A stretch of 50,169 bases of DNA from Zygnema cylindricum (GCA_037447655.1 JBBHKE010000478.1:133400-183568), one strand, 5' to 3'. Shown: positions 21,690-33,043, counted from the stretch's first letter. Numbers and translations: made by a program. The notes: generated by a model not told the origin, from the letters alone.

Positions 21690-22178
21690 TTTTTCCCACC
21701 GAATGTCATCCTACACTGTGTCAGTTTGCTAAAAAATTCGTCCGTGACGTCGCAGTGGACCCGATATCGTAGAATTCGGACGGCTTCGTGAGGTGTGCAG
21801 CACACATTCGATATGCCTAAAGCTGAGTTTTGTGCAAATTAATCGGATTAAGGTTCCTTAGCAATGTTTAAATATAATTCAAACCCTATATATTCTAACG
21901 AACTTCTACAGCAGACTGGTTAGAGTTGACGGCTACGCTTACTGCGCTAGTGGAAGTTTCCAGTCTTGCCCGATTTAACCTTTTTGTTAAGAGTGACTTA
22001 TGTCATTCTACAGTCTTCCCTGTGTAGCTAAGGCAGCCATGGCTCCACCACTCTCTCTCACCTTCAGTGACTACATCAAGTATGGGGGCTAGAGAGAGAA
22101 GGTGGAGACAGACTGCATGCGCTTTTACTTAATCTGTCCAGACCTAGAAAACACCCCTTAAATTTAGTGATCTCAACA
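21690..22178 (-). mobile_element. Copia LTR h (partial)
   Basis: LTR 5' end TGTTGAGATCACTAAATTT at 22178, the large hairpin (22045-22106) and the tRNA-like module are all in the usual order and spacing. Homology fades below about 21700 (CCGAATGTCATC shared with LTR a). No gag or purine tract is attached, so it is a solo or broken LTR. Confidence 0.7.
21904..21985 (+). ncRNA. tRNA-like Pol III module in LTR h (antisense)
   Basis: A-box-like AGACTGGTTAGAGTTGACGG matches the modules of LTRs d and g. The B-box is decayed (GTTTCCAGTCTTGCC against GGTTCGAGTCCTGCC). A TTTTT run follows at 21980-21984. Confidence 0.55.
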
Positions 22179-24479
22179 AGACTTGCATTCACCTTCGCGC
22201 AAGGCACATGGCCTTTATGACGTTTTTGCATCTGATCGCGTGGACATCGTATATCTTTTTAGTTTTTTCCACGCAACACACATCTATACGTTCAATTTGT
22301 GAAAATTCTATTCCTGAGGTCACTTGCCACAAACTGCAAAGTTCGACCAATGACGTATCTCAATTTGTAAAGCAAATAATCCGATGGTAAAGGTCTACCC
22401 CCATAACCTTAGAGAATCAAATCAGTCCTTCAATGATTTTTTTTTTTTTACAAATTTTATTTTGGGTACGATGCTATACAAAATTGTACGGCCTTCAATT
22501 AACAACCCTATTTTTTCGCTAATGGAACATCACACCTAGGCGAAATTGGAAATCGTATTGAAAAAATGTCGTTTTCCTTTGCTAGTTTCTCTTTTCTTTG
22601 CTTACAAAATTGTCATAATTTTGTGGCGTGGCGGTTGTCCGCATTAGTATTTCGTTGTTTAGTATTTCTTTTGCATCGTATTTTTCCTTAGAGCCGACAA
22701 TATAATCTACACGGTTTCGGTCGAGGTCTGAAAGGTTTTCCTTCACTCGTTTTTTCTGTTTTGAATGGATTTTTTCTACCACCTAACCTCATGTTGTGGT
22801 TGCGCCTACCAAAAGTTTACCATAAAAAAGCTTACTTTTGAACTATGGTTTTCATAAATCTTTCATATGATACCACTATTGACGTATTTAGTTGCAAAAA
22901 TTGTGAGATAGCCGTGGAAGTGGAAAAGGGAGAGAGAGAGGGGCACTTTCACGGACTTCACTTTTACGAAATGGCAACCGTTGGTCGAGACCCCTCCACG
23001 GCCCCTGTACGGAAAAAAGCTTACGGAAAAAAGTCACGCACATGCTGGAAACGTGAAGTGGGTTTTTTTTTTGGTACTTCGCGCACAAAAATTGTCAACA
23101 AAATTCGACACGTGCGACAGATTATGCCTATTCGCTCACCTCATGGAACTATACTTAAAATCACCTCGCGAGGTGATTTCATATAAAGTATGAAGATGAA
23201 AGGAAAGGACGTGAAAGTGGCTCGAAACGCGCTAGACGACAAATTGCATTGCGCTAAACGACAAACTGCAGTACACGTAAAGTTTTAACGTAACGTAACT
23301 TGTGCGGTGGTAATTTCAAAATTTTGGTACAGCTGCAGATTTTTCTCGTTTTTTTCCAAGTTATAGAGGAAAATGACATAAAATAACTATAACTTTAGCA
23401 CATGTGAAAGTGCCCTAACAAGTTTTTGAAAGTACAATACTATACTGTAAGTTTTAGAAAGTACAATTAGGTACAGCTTGTCAGTACACCGTAAATCGCT
23501 ATTACAGTATGTTAATGATTTTTTTGTCGCATAAAACAGCTTTTCTCCGTACACATGTGTCAAATTATAGATCTGACGATTGCGATTGAAAGGTATCATT
23601 CTCAACTTTCAATTGGCGCCTCAAATTTGAAATTCCGACAAGTGTGTACTATACCACGCTACGGATTGTTGGCTGTTTTTAATGCTTCAAAGTACAAATG
23701 GCTGTCTGCGCGGAAAACTTTCTACGTAAACAAAGGAGAAATATCAAATATATGTTAAGGAAGTTTTTCATTACTTATACATTTTGCAACCTGTTTCATT
23801 ATCGTATATGTAAATTTTAAGTAATCTTAAATTATAGGATAAATATATAAAGAGAGAGGTGAACCTGCTCTATAAACAAAAATGTTATTGTTACAAAATT
23901 TCTAAGCATATGAAAAGGCGAGTCTGTTTTGTAAGTCTGTAATATATTTATAAAATATAGTAATGTACCATATTTTTCAAACTGAGTTGGAATCTTTATT
24001 TAATTAAGTGCGTATAGGACGCGAACAATATGCACAATACACACCATATAGTCGACGTATATACGTCACCATATACGTCAATTTTGCCCTGGAGGGACAA
24101 AAACAACGCTAGGTACACGTGTCAACATTGGTGTCAGAGTACCGCGGATAGGACACCGTTATCGAGAATGTACGGAGCCAACATACTTACAATAGCGGCT
24201 GTCGAATTAATAAAAGTTTTGCTTATGGTAAAGTTCCATTAGAGCATTGTTTCATTAGGCAGTCTCAATAAACGTCAAAAAAACGTTTACTGAAGCCATC
24301 GTTCCATGGTGTCGGGTCAGTAACGGACATTTTATTTGCGTGGCACACTTTGATTGGATCTATGCAATAGAAAAATAAGATTCTACTAATCTTCAAATAA
24401 TCTTTGTCAGCAAATTGTGACCACATATTTGTATCAGCAAAGGTAAAAAATGATTCATACGACCCTTATGTCTTCATTT
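22179..24479. other. No recognisable gene, 2.3 kb
   Basis: AT-rich DNA with only short chance reading frames. I see no TE protein, RNA gene or clear repeat. A small palindrome around CGTATATACG lies near 24055. Confidence 0.5.
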
Positions 24480-25190
24480 GGGTTTGCCTCGCCTCACGCT
24501 TCTTGGGCGACCGCATAATGTTTGTAATTAACCTATCGACTCGCAAGGGATTCATCTACTCCGTTTCTATAAGGGCGGTGAACGTACTGTTGCGTATGAT
24601 TTGGTTTGCGACTCAGTTGCTGCAATCGGCACAGACGCGGGTTACACTGTGAGGCGCGAGGTTTCTCACATACTACCGCCTCGCTCCCAATCTACCGGCC
24701 TTCGAAGTCCGCGGGTTGACTTGGTTATTCTTCATGGGGCTGAGAGGACTTTGGGTGATGTGGTCCTCACGGATTCGATTGGAACCCACGTTTATTCTCG
24801 CACGGCGGTACATACGGGCGTGGCGGCTCGGGACGCAACAACTTCTAAGGAAAGAGATTACGCTCACAGAGACCCGACGGACTAATTTGTGCCATTTGCC
24901 GCAGTAATTTTCGGTACTTTGGACTAGTCCTTCGATGATTTCATTCGTGGCTGTGCGAAAAAAGCCTTTGAGACTTGGGGTCCGGGAAGCTCTCCCCTGA
25001 GCCTTCTCGTTGCTTTTTACCGTCAACGAGTATTAGTGGCTCTTCAACGAGCGCAAGCCGCGGCCCATCTACGGCGGAGCACGGTGGCGGATGACCGGCG
25101 GGCCTCCCAGATCTTCCACCAAGGGATCCAAACCACTTTCACGATATTCGAGGGTGTGGAGTTTAGTTTCTTAGGGTTGTGTATTTTTCC
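24480..25190 (+). pseudogene. Non-LTR-type C-terminal endonuclease-like remnant
   Basis: One frame is readable for about 230 codons with three stops, two of them TAA/TAG where CAA/CAG fits. Seen: CGLPRLTLLGRPHNVCN, SQGIHLLRFYKGGERTVAYD, SVAAIGTDAGYTVRREVSHI, RSPRVDLVILHGAERTLGDV, VLTDSIGTHVY, DATTSKERDYAHR, FVPFAAVIFGTLD, FIRGCAKKAFETWGPGSSPL and LLVAFYRQRVLVALQRAQAA. A Cys/His pattern followed by a VDLVI...LGDVV core resembles the restriction-like endonuclease region after the RT of some non-LTR elements; this is inferred from the pattern. No RT precedes it. Confidence 0.5.
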
Positions 25191-25399
25191 CCCTTTTCTG
25201 GTGTCATCTTTAGTAAATTTGCCTAGTTTTGGCAGTTGTTTTAGTTAGATTTGGTGTATTCACATGTTTTCTTTACCTTGGTTTCCTTTTGCTATTATTT
25301 AGCATTAAGCGTCTATTTCCTCTTTTTGAACCCCTTTGTACCTTGATGGATTTTTCCATCGCACTTTTTGAAATAAAGTTTACTTTTCTATTCGTCACA

Positions 25400-25958
25400 C
25401 TACACCGTCGATCGTATTTAGCGTGTTGAACACTAATTCGGCGCCCCTAAATTTTGAGGGTTTTACCTAAAATAGGGTAAATGATACTAATTCTTCCTGT
25501 ACGCTAATTACAAGATGAACAATTAGTGTACGCCATTTTAATATATGTATTTTTTTATTAGTGCGGAGTACGGAATGTGTCGATGCGTATAAAAATGTAC
25601 TTTTTAATTGTACAAGTACGGATGTTTTAATAAAATATTTGCTATCACACGAAAAACTGCCCTGATAGTGCACATTTATTTGTCGCGTATTGCCTACACC
25701 CTACAAAACCGAAATTAGAGTTAAGAATTAATTAGAGTGAAAGAATGCGACAGTGTACGAATTGTCAAAGTTTGTACTTTTACCTATATTACTATGAATA
25801 TCCTCTCGACAAATCAGCTGTACCCATATTGGCGTTCGTTGAAAAATTAGTGTATAACTTTTTATTCGAAATTTTTGTAAGTCAAAATAAGTGTACATGA
25901 CACTAAATTATTCTACGCACTAATAATTTCTACACGCTAAATACGATCGACGGTGTAG
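25400..25958. mobile_element. MITE-like TIR element M1
   Basis: 559 bp with perfect 27-bp terminal inverted repeats at 25400-25426 and 25932-25958, beginning CTACACCGTCGATCGTATTT. No coding capacity. Inside are many short TTAGTGTA / TACACTAA motifs in both orientations. CATTCGTCAC-like sequence occurs left of the element (25390-25399) and again about 11 bp past its right end (25971-25980), a possible displaced target duplication. Confidence 0.75.
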
Positions 25959-26477
25959 TTTTGGAAACGCTCATTCGTCACGCGAAAAAACAGGAACCCT
26001 AAAAAATGAGCTGGTACCTAACAAGGCGTCTGCAAAAAGTACAAAAGATGTGTTGTACAACGACCTGGGACTCACGTACATGGTACGCAAATGATGATTT
26101 TTGGTCGGTGTAAAAATCATTGACGATTTTAAATATCCCATATTTGCTTACGTGGCATCATTCAAATCGGAGCACGTGGATTTATGACTTTTCGATAAAA
26201 TATCGTTCAAAATGTCGCATCCTGTAATGTTGGCGGTACAATTACTGAATTCCCTGATGGAACTTCACCTTGTAGTTGTACTTTTTGATTAAATGTTTTT
26301 CCATTTTGTCTTTTAGTGTATAGTCAGTGTCGGTCAGCGCATTTTATAATAAGTGCATGCATTCTATGTGCTTATTCATTTTGACGTTGCATGCGTGCGT
26401 TTAAAACGTTTGGTACTTTGGTACCTATATGCATGTACTATAGTTTATAGATATTGCCATTGATAAAGATTAATCTG
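25959..26477. other. No recognisable gene
   Basis: AT-rich intervening DNA; nothing supported. Confidence 0.5.
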
Positions 26478-26689
26478 CTACAGTAGACCGCCAATCGCTA
26501 TTAGCGTTGTGTCCGCTAATCCCGTCCCGCTTTTTTTATTTATTCTCAAATAAAATTATCCGACTATTTAAAAAAAACGTAATCCTTCATTATAAACGAT
26601 TACTGAAAATTCCAAATTTCAATTAGCATAAACCACGCCATTTATCTGTATACGCCAAAGAGATTTACGCTAAAGGATTGGCGGTGTAG
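26478..26689. mobile_element. MITE-like TIR element M4
   Basis: Left end CTACAGTAGACCGCCAATCG then CTATTAGCGT (five extra bases inside the TIR), right end ACGCTAAAGGATTGGCGG then TGTAG at 26689. About 212 bp, non-coding, same TIR family as M1 and M2. Confidence 0.65.
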
Positions 26690-27513
26690 CATTTGAAATA
26701 CATTTGAAATTTTAGACTATGGAATTATTTACGACTGACAATTTCGTCGCATATGTAAGCAAAACAAAAGAATGAGTAGAATAAACGGCACCACGTGGAA
26801 AGGTAAACACTGTTACATTTGTAACTCGGTTTGCGAGGTTACGGGCTTCCTGGCAGTCCCGTTGTTATTTTGGACAGGCAAAAAAACGTAGAAAAATTAA
26901 AACGACGTAGAATATTCTGTCTTTGTAGCATATGTGACAGCTGGCATGATAAACAATTTTCCTTAGTGCAAGTGGTAAACATTCTGATAGATACAACTGT
27001 TTACGTTTCCATAAAATGTAATAAGGTAATATATTTAGAATCGTGTCGCATGTTTGATTAAGTTATATGATGAAACACTTTGAGTAAATATTTAGTAGAT
27101 TTTACCCTGCTTATTTCCATGTTTTATATTTATCAAACATTTCCGTACGCTAAAGTACCTTTATACGGGAAAAATCAAAAATGAATAGCATTCACACGTG
27201 TGAATGGCTTGACATATCACATGTGCTCTTTGATGGCAGACATACTTTCTATTATTCCTGATGAAGTACAATGTACGGATACCAAACACTATCGAATCCT
27301 AAGATCCGTCTCCAGCGTGTCAAAGTACGAGTTGCACAGTACAACACAATACTGATCATTACTGACAATACCTAACTAAGAAACGACAATATCTCTAGCG
27401 ATTCAGTTTCTTATTAATTATCCTATTGGGTGCTTTTGCTATCGTACTAAAAAGCTTTTGGATACCCGGTCAAGATTTGCAAGTTCAATAAAAACTAAAC
27501 ATAATAAGTGAAT
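26690..27513. other. No recognisable gene
   Basis: AT-rich; a short open frame at 26831-27061 has no family features. Confidence 0.45.
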
Positions 27514-27716
27514 CTACACCTTGAATCGTTATTAGCGTATAGAAATTATTAGTGTAAAGAAAAATTAGCGTCATTCATTCTATTTTAGTGTCAGGAGACG
27601 TGGCAGATTATGGTCCACTTCCTCAAATAGTGTAATTTATTATATTTAAGAAATAAATGTCAAAATTTTGGGGTGCCTATATAGCGTACATAAGGCTAAT
27701 AACGATTCACGGTGTA
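27514..27716. mobile_element. MITE-like TIR element M2
   Basis: Left TIR CTACACCTTGAATCGTTATT at 27514; right TIR GGCTAATAACGATTCACGG then TGTA ending at 27716. About 203 bp. Its right end touches the left TIR of the next unit (27717), giving a back-to-back pair of TIRs. Confidence 0.65.
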
Positions 27717-27742
27717 CTACACCGCGAATCGCTATTAGCGTA
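27717..27742. repeat. Left TIR next to copia E
   Basis: CTACACCGCGAATCGCTATT then AGCGTA. With the right TIR at 29910-29934 it brackets the copia E pol fragment. ATTTGAGGAAGT at 27765 is the reverse complement of ACTTCCTCAAAT at 27616, extending the local inverted symmetry around 27717. Confidence 0.65.
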
Positions 27743-28022
27743 ATAAAAAATATAGCGTAATGGCACATTTGAGGAAGTCATGTTGCCTATTGGTAAAAAG
27801 GCGATTGATTCTAGGTGGGTCTTCAAGACAAAAACAGGTTCTTCCGGAGAAATTCTAAAATATAAAGCACGATTGGTAGGAAAAAGTTTTCAGCAGAAAG
27901 AGGGCATCGACTACACAGAAACATACGCACCAGTTGTTAAATTCGACTCTTTACGAATGCTTGTTGCTATTGCGACTGCGAAACGGAAGCACATCCATCA
28001 AATGGATGTGGAGACTGCCTTC

Positions 28023-28153
28023 TTGAATTGCAATTTGGACGAAGTAGTGTATATAAAGGTTTTAGAGGGGGTTCTTTATTGAATGGAAATTTGGACGAAG
28101 TAGTGTATATAAAGGTTATAGAGGGGGTTCTTTCTTGAATGGCAATTTGGACG
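28023..28153 (+). repeat. 56-bp tandem duplication in copia E RT
   Basis: Unit starting TTGAATTGCAATTTGGACG at 28023 recurs at 28079 and, in part, at 28135. The period of 56 is not a multiple of three and shifts the RT frame. Confidence 0.9.
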
Positions 28154-28920
28154 GGGATTTTTCTAAGACATGAATGGCGTGGAGACTACAAAAATCTCTT
28201 TATGGCTTAAAACAAACCCCTCGAATGTGGTACCGAAAGCTTCATGAGGTACTTCTATCTTTTGGTTTTAAATGAACTACTTCTGATTCAGGGGTTTATG
28301 TCAAAGAACACGGAAGTGAGGAAATCTTGTTTAGTGTATATGTTGATGATATTTTTATGATTTCTGATAGCTTGGACAAATTAAAGGATTAAAAATTTCC
28401 ATGAGAACACATTTTAAGGGTACAAACTTAGGGGAGGCAAAATACATCTTGGGGATTGAAATCATTAAAGATAGTTATGGTTTTATGAAGTTGAGCCAGG
28501 AGCAGTATAATAAAGAAATTCTAAGCAGATTCAAAATTTTAGATGCAAAACCTGTAAGTACACCATTGGATCCTAAATTGCAATAGAGTGAATTTGAGGA
28601 TGAAATTACCATTGAAGTTTCGTATTTAGAGGCAATTGGTTGCTTAATGTACCTTAGTGTGGGAACTAGACTAGACATTTTAGCAGCGGTTAGTATCTTA
28701 AGACGATATTGTGAAGAACCTAAGAAAGCACATTGGGAAAGTGTTAAGAAGAATCTTGAGATATTTGGGGGGAACCATCAGTATGGGACTTGTATACAAG
28801 TCAAACACGGACTTGGAGTGTTACAAACATTATGACTCCGACTGGGGATGAGATTTTGATTCGAGAAAGTCAACATCCGGTTATGCATTTATTTTGTCTG
28901 GAGCGGCGATATCGTGGAGT

Positions 28921-29056
28921 TCGAGATTGCAACCGACCGTGGCTTTAAGTTCTACTGAAGCGGAGTATTGAAACGGAGTATATGGAGTTCGAGATTGCAA
29001 CCGACCGTGGCTTTAAGTTCTACTGAAGCGGAGTATTGAAGCGGGGTATATGGATG
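28921..29056 (+). repeat. 68-bp tandem duplication in copia E RNase H
   Basis: TCGAGATTGCAACCGACCGT at 28921 recurs at 28989. It duplicates the ALSSTEAEY region and shifts the frame. Confidence 0.9.
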
Positions 29057-29378
29057 CTTGCCATGCAGCAAAGGCATCAGTTTGGACCAAGCAGATGATG
29101 AGTGAGCTAGGGGTTCGGTATGATTGCATGACCATTTACTCAAATAGCATGTCTAGTATTGCTCTTGCCAAAAATCCTATATTTCATAAGAGAACAAAGC
29201 ATCTTCGTATACAATGGCATATTATTCGAGACTTAGTGCAGGCTAAGGATATTGAATTTGTCTTTGTGCCTACGGGCGAAGAAGCAGCTGATATGTTAAC
29301 AAAATCTGCATTTAATGATGTGTTTGTAAAAGGTAGACCCAAACTTGGTTTATTCTAGTTTGTACGGATTCTTCCATT

Positions 29379-29934
29379 GAGAGGGGGAATGTGACACCGC
29401 GAATCGTTATTAGTGTCAAAGTCACTAATTTGAGTTCTTAAAATTTTGATTTTTTTTTAAATATGATGCATGATTTTAATTTTTCCTTGAAGTTAATTAA
29501 GGTACCGTACAAAACAAAGTAAAGCCCAAAAGTACAATAAAATATAAATAGTGTGGTGTACGGTCGATGTCATACCGTACATAACTGTACCTTTTCAATT
29601 GAAAATTTACAAAAAATGAATTAAATCAGACGCACACGCATAAGAACGTCGCTAAAAAAAACGGGATTAGTCTAACACGCAAACTAGTATGGCATGTACA
29701 AATGTTTTAAATTCGCGACGGCGTACGATTTCTTATATATTGTACGGATACATATATTAATGTATATAATCGTACAAAGAATATTACATTTTTGTTGTTC
29801 CCAGATTAACATTAACGCCGAAATTAGAATACTCATTTTTTTTGAAAATTTTCAAATTTTTAATTAGCATCAGGTACTGTAAATTTTCTTCATCACTATT
29901 TAAACTTTCACACTAATAACGATTCGCGGTGTAG
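29379..29934 (+). mobile_element. Copia E polypurine tract and 3' LTR, coincident with TIR element
   Basis: GAGAGGGGGAA (29379-29389) is a polypurine tract and TGTGACACC at 29390 is the expected LTR start. The same sequence, ACACCGCGAATCGTTATTAG, is a left TIR of the CTACACCG family, and its inverted partner ACACTAATAACGATTCGCGG closes at 29934. So this 545-bp stretch is either the LTR or a TIR element standing exactly at the LTR start. No second LTR copy exists in the window to decide. Confidence 0.6.
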
Positions 29935-31289
29935 AGGAAACGTAGCAAGCAAGTATATTCTCAACATCCGGCAACCTACTCATTAGATTCTTTTTCTATT
30001 TTTTCTACAAACTCATAGTCCTCTATGTAAAAGACCGATTCATACCCTAGTTGTTGAATATTCGTGATTTTTTCATTTTTTCCAGTTTCTACGTATTGTA
30101 CGCGACTTTTCAAAAAATAGCAAAAAAACGTCTACTGTAAACTGAAACTGAAACTTACGGAAACTATAGACAATTTACGGTAACTGTACGAATATATTTA
30201 CGGCAACTGTACGGAAATTGACGAAAAGATTCGCTGCACATATCAGTACTTTCTGTTTAGTAAACTGCAAATAAATGTTTGGAAATTTATCGTCACGTCT
30301 ACAAACATTTCCAAAAAGAGACCTTGCGGCGTCACACTACTTGAGCGCCGTAAGTTCAAAATGTGTACGGGCGTCTTCTTTCAATTTTCGAAAAAAAAAT
30401 ACCATAAATACTTCAACAGTTGAAAGCGAAAATTCAAGGAAGACGACATTACCGACGCCACGGTAGTAGTTAGACAATTTTATTCTGACAAAAAATGGGC
30501 TCTTCACAAGAGTTGAACCTGTGCCTACCAACGTCCGTGATACTAGTGATAAGATAGACCATAACCAGTTGATGTAAATGTTCTAGTGCATACATGTGGT
30601 GTGACAATTTTTTAAATACACATTATTTTTACCGCTCATTTGACATGAAGCATACAAACTGCGGTAATTGTTCAATTCAATTTTTTTAACATGTACCGAT
30701 TTGTACGGAAAAAAAATCATTAACGTTTTTTATGATTTTTTCTAATCGACCTCTCCAATTTCTACGTATTGTACACGCGTTTGAATCGTGCGTAGAATAC
30801 GTTTTGAACAACAATGATTCATAATTTTTTACCACTTTTACACAAAAAAAATATATATTGCAAATTTGTCATAAGCGCTTAATATTTGAAAAAGAATAAA
30901 ATTTTGTGACGTCTCCGTTATTCTCGCTGTTCCAAAAACATATAGAAAATGAATCATGGCGGCCACGTTGCACATTACGAAAGGAAAGTTGAAAATTGTC
31001 GTACGCCCAACTCCGAACCTTGGTTTGTTAATTATAGTTTCTTTTCCAAAAGAGAAAAAAAAAAGAGAGTTCATATTTCCTCATTTAATTTTGGTGGGCA
31101 TGTACTCCAACACCAAAAAACATTTAACTTGACATAGTTGTCCTCGGTACCAACGCACATATCCAATGTGTCGATGTAATATACCAACCGCTATATAAAT
31201 CTGATTTTAACATATGCCCAATGTGTCGATACCATTGTGTCGATGCTCCAATAAGACGTGTACTTAATATGTTTGTATCAAGAGGCCCA
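29935..31289. other. AT-rich DNA without recognisable genes
   Basis: Short repeats of ACGG(T)AACT near 30140-30230 and CCAATGTGTCGAT near 31165-31245. No coding region is supported. A decayed tRNA-like stretch lies at 30505-30580. Confidence 0.45.
30505..30580 (-). ncRNA. Decayed tRNA-like relic
   Basis: On the minus strand: ACTGGTTATGGTCTATC resembles the A-box of the LTR modules, and ACAGGTTCAACTCTTGTG about 40 bases on is B-box-like within a small stem. No LTR context was found here. Possibly a SINE head or LTR remnant. Confidence 0.3.
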
Positions 31290-32930
31290 ATGACAGTGCG
31301 AGAGGGAGGGAGGGAGCAAGGAGGATAGAGGGTGAAGCGAAAGACGAAGAGAGAGTGAAAGTAAGAAAATAGTAAATGATGGATGGAGGGAGAGAGGAGG
31401 GGAGGCGAGAGACAAAGAACAAGGGGAGAGAGGGAAAGAAGAGGAAGTAAATGAGAGAAATAAGCTCTACCCCTCTTCCCCTTCTCCTCCACCCTACCTC
31501 CCTCCCTCCTTACCTCCCTCCTTACCTCCCTTCCCTTCTTCCTTCAGCTTCTTTTCCCTCCCAACCTACCTTTTAACTTACCTCCCTTTATGTTGAGGAA
31601 TGTCCACTTTGGACTCCACACATGTGTATCATGCTACAATTTCGTCCACCAGCGCGATGCTAATCGCCATATAGATTTGGTATTAGGCACTTGCGCACAC
31701 GTCGACAAGGTTGCCCAATGGATAAAGCTAGTGTGCAACTAAGACCATTTGGTATTAGGCACTTGCGCACACATCGACAAGGTTGCTCAATGGATAAAGC
31801 TAGTGTGCAACTAAAACCAGGTCTCCAATGGGATCTTTGGCTTGGCTATTTTTGAAAGTTTATCCTTTTGCGCCATACGACAAAATGATATCGCAGATTA
31901 TCTACACTCTCTAACTCCCTCGCTACTTGCCCCCTTCCTCTACTCTTTTCCTCCTTTCCTCCTCTCCTCCGTTGTTCCACTCTTTTGTCTTTCCTCCCTC
32001 CCTCTATCACCTCTTCCCTCCCTCCCTCTATCCCTCTCCTACTTCCTCCATTTTTGTACTCCTCTCCCTTTCCCTCCCTCCCTCCCTCGCTCCTTCTTTC
32101 ATGAACTCCCTCCTCTTTCCATGTCTCTCTCACTATCTACCTCCTTCTCTCCCTCTATGCCTCCCTCCCTCCCTCCCTCAGTGAAATCTTGAAACATAAA
32201 ACTTGATGCGAAGCAAGCGAAAGAGAGGAAGGGAGGAGGGGGGAAGGAGAAATGATTGAGGGGACAAGAGGAAAAAGAGGAGGATTGAGAACTCTTTCGC
32301 CACGTCATCTTTCTTACTACACCTTTTTTTGTCTATCCCATCCCCTCTGCCTCCCTCTCTCCACCCCCTCTCTCTCCGCCCTCCAAAAATGCGATGGATG
32401 AATCTCAACCTTTAAACCATAAACCGAAGACAGAGGAGGGGGGGATATAAAGAAGAAGAGGAGGAGGGGGAGGGAGAGGGTGAATAGGGAAAGTTATTTT
32501 CTCTCTTCGTCATTCTCTCTCCCACTCTCTCCCTCTTTTATCCTCTCTCTCTCCCTCCACCCTCAATTTTCTTCTCCTTCCTTTTCTTATCCTATATTAA
32601 ACCCTATATATAAACTTTCAACCTACAGTAAACTCAACAAGGGAAGAGGGAGGAGAGAGAAAGGGGGAAAAGAAAAGAGGGAATGAGAGATGAGGGAGGG
32701 TAGAGGATAAGGGAGGGGGGAAAGGAGAAAATGAGAAGATGAGGAGAATTAGTCTCCTTCTCCATCCATATCGCTCTCTCCCTTTATTTCTCTTTATCCC
32801 CCCCTTTTACCTACCTCTTCCATCCTCTCTCCTCCTTCCCTCTTTCCTCCTCCCACCCTCGTTTCTCTTTCCTCATCCTAGGTTTCAAGTCTCACGTCAA
32901 GGGTTTTACTTTCATACGTACACATCATGA
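31290..32930. repeat. Alternating polypurine / polypyrimidine tracts
   Basis: Strand-asymmetric low-complexity DNA. Purine-rich on plus at about 31290-31460, 32210-32290, 32425-32490 and 32640-32740; pyrimidine-rich at 31470-31590, 31900-32180, 32500-32580 and 32750-32880, built from CCCTCCCTCCCT-like units. Open frames here encode only Ser/Pro/Leu or Arg/Glu/Gly simple sequence and are not genes. Neighbouring purine and pyrimidine blocks can pair, and the pyrimidine blocks are locally mirror-symmetric, a feature of triplex-forming DNA. Confidence 0.85.
31676..31819. repeat. 72-bp tandem duplication with tRNA-like A-box
   Basis: TTTGGTATTAGGCACTTGCG at 31676 recurs at 31748. Each unit holds TTGCCCAATGGATAAAGC, close to a plant tRNA A-box. 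A B-box is not clear. Confidence 0.85.
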
Positions 32931-33043
32931 TCGTTTCTCATCTACATATGGCTATAGAAAGACACATTGAAGTCATATATACAAGGCATCCATATAAAAA
33001 AACCGCATTGATCTAGTTATACGCCATGTAGAAAGTTGTTTCC

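Larger units (their letters stand above)
27770..29358 (+). pseudogene. pol: Copia E reverse transcriptase and RNase H
   Basis: Plus-strand pol piece lacking gag, protease and integrase. RT starts at IGKKAIDSRWVFKTKTGSSG, then KYKARLVGKSFQQKEGIDYT, IHQMDVETAFLNCNLDEVVY; after a disrupted region [23 protein letters not shown] (catalytic motif intact, 28339-28350) and GEAKYILGIEIIKDSYGFMK. RNase H part shows TSGYAFILSGAAISWSS, ALSSTEAEY, MDACHAAKASVWTKQMMSEL and KHLRIQWHIIRDLVQAKDIE, ending ADMLTKSAF with a stop at 29358. Two out-of-frame tandem duplications (56 bp near 28023, 68 bp near 28921) and several stops destroy the frame. Confidence 0.9.

Noticed and set aside
22208-23193. Small open frames in the 22-24 kb interval
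   Set aside because: No conserved features, AT-rich context, and no agreement between frames.
25397-25960. CACTA-type transposon (CACTACACC end)
   Set aside because: The right end does not read TAGTG, and other members of the family lack CACTA; superfamily left open.
31842-32192. Long Ser/Pro/Leu-rich reading frames
   Set aside because: They arise from CCCTCC simple sequence and are open in several frames at once.
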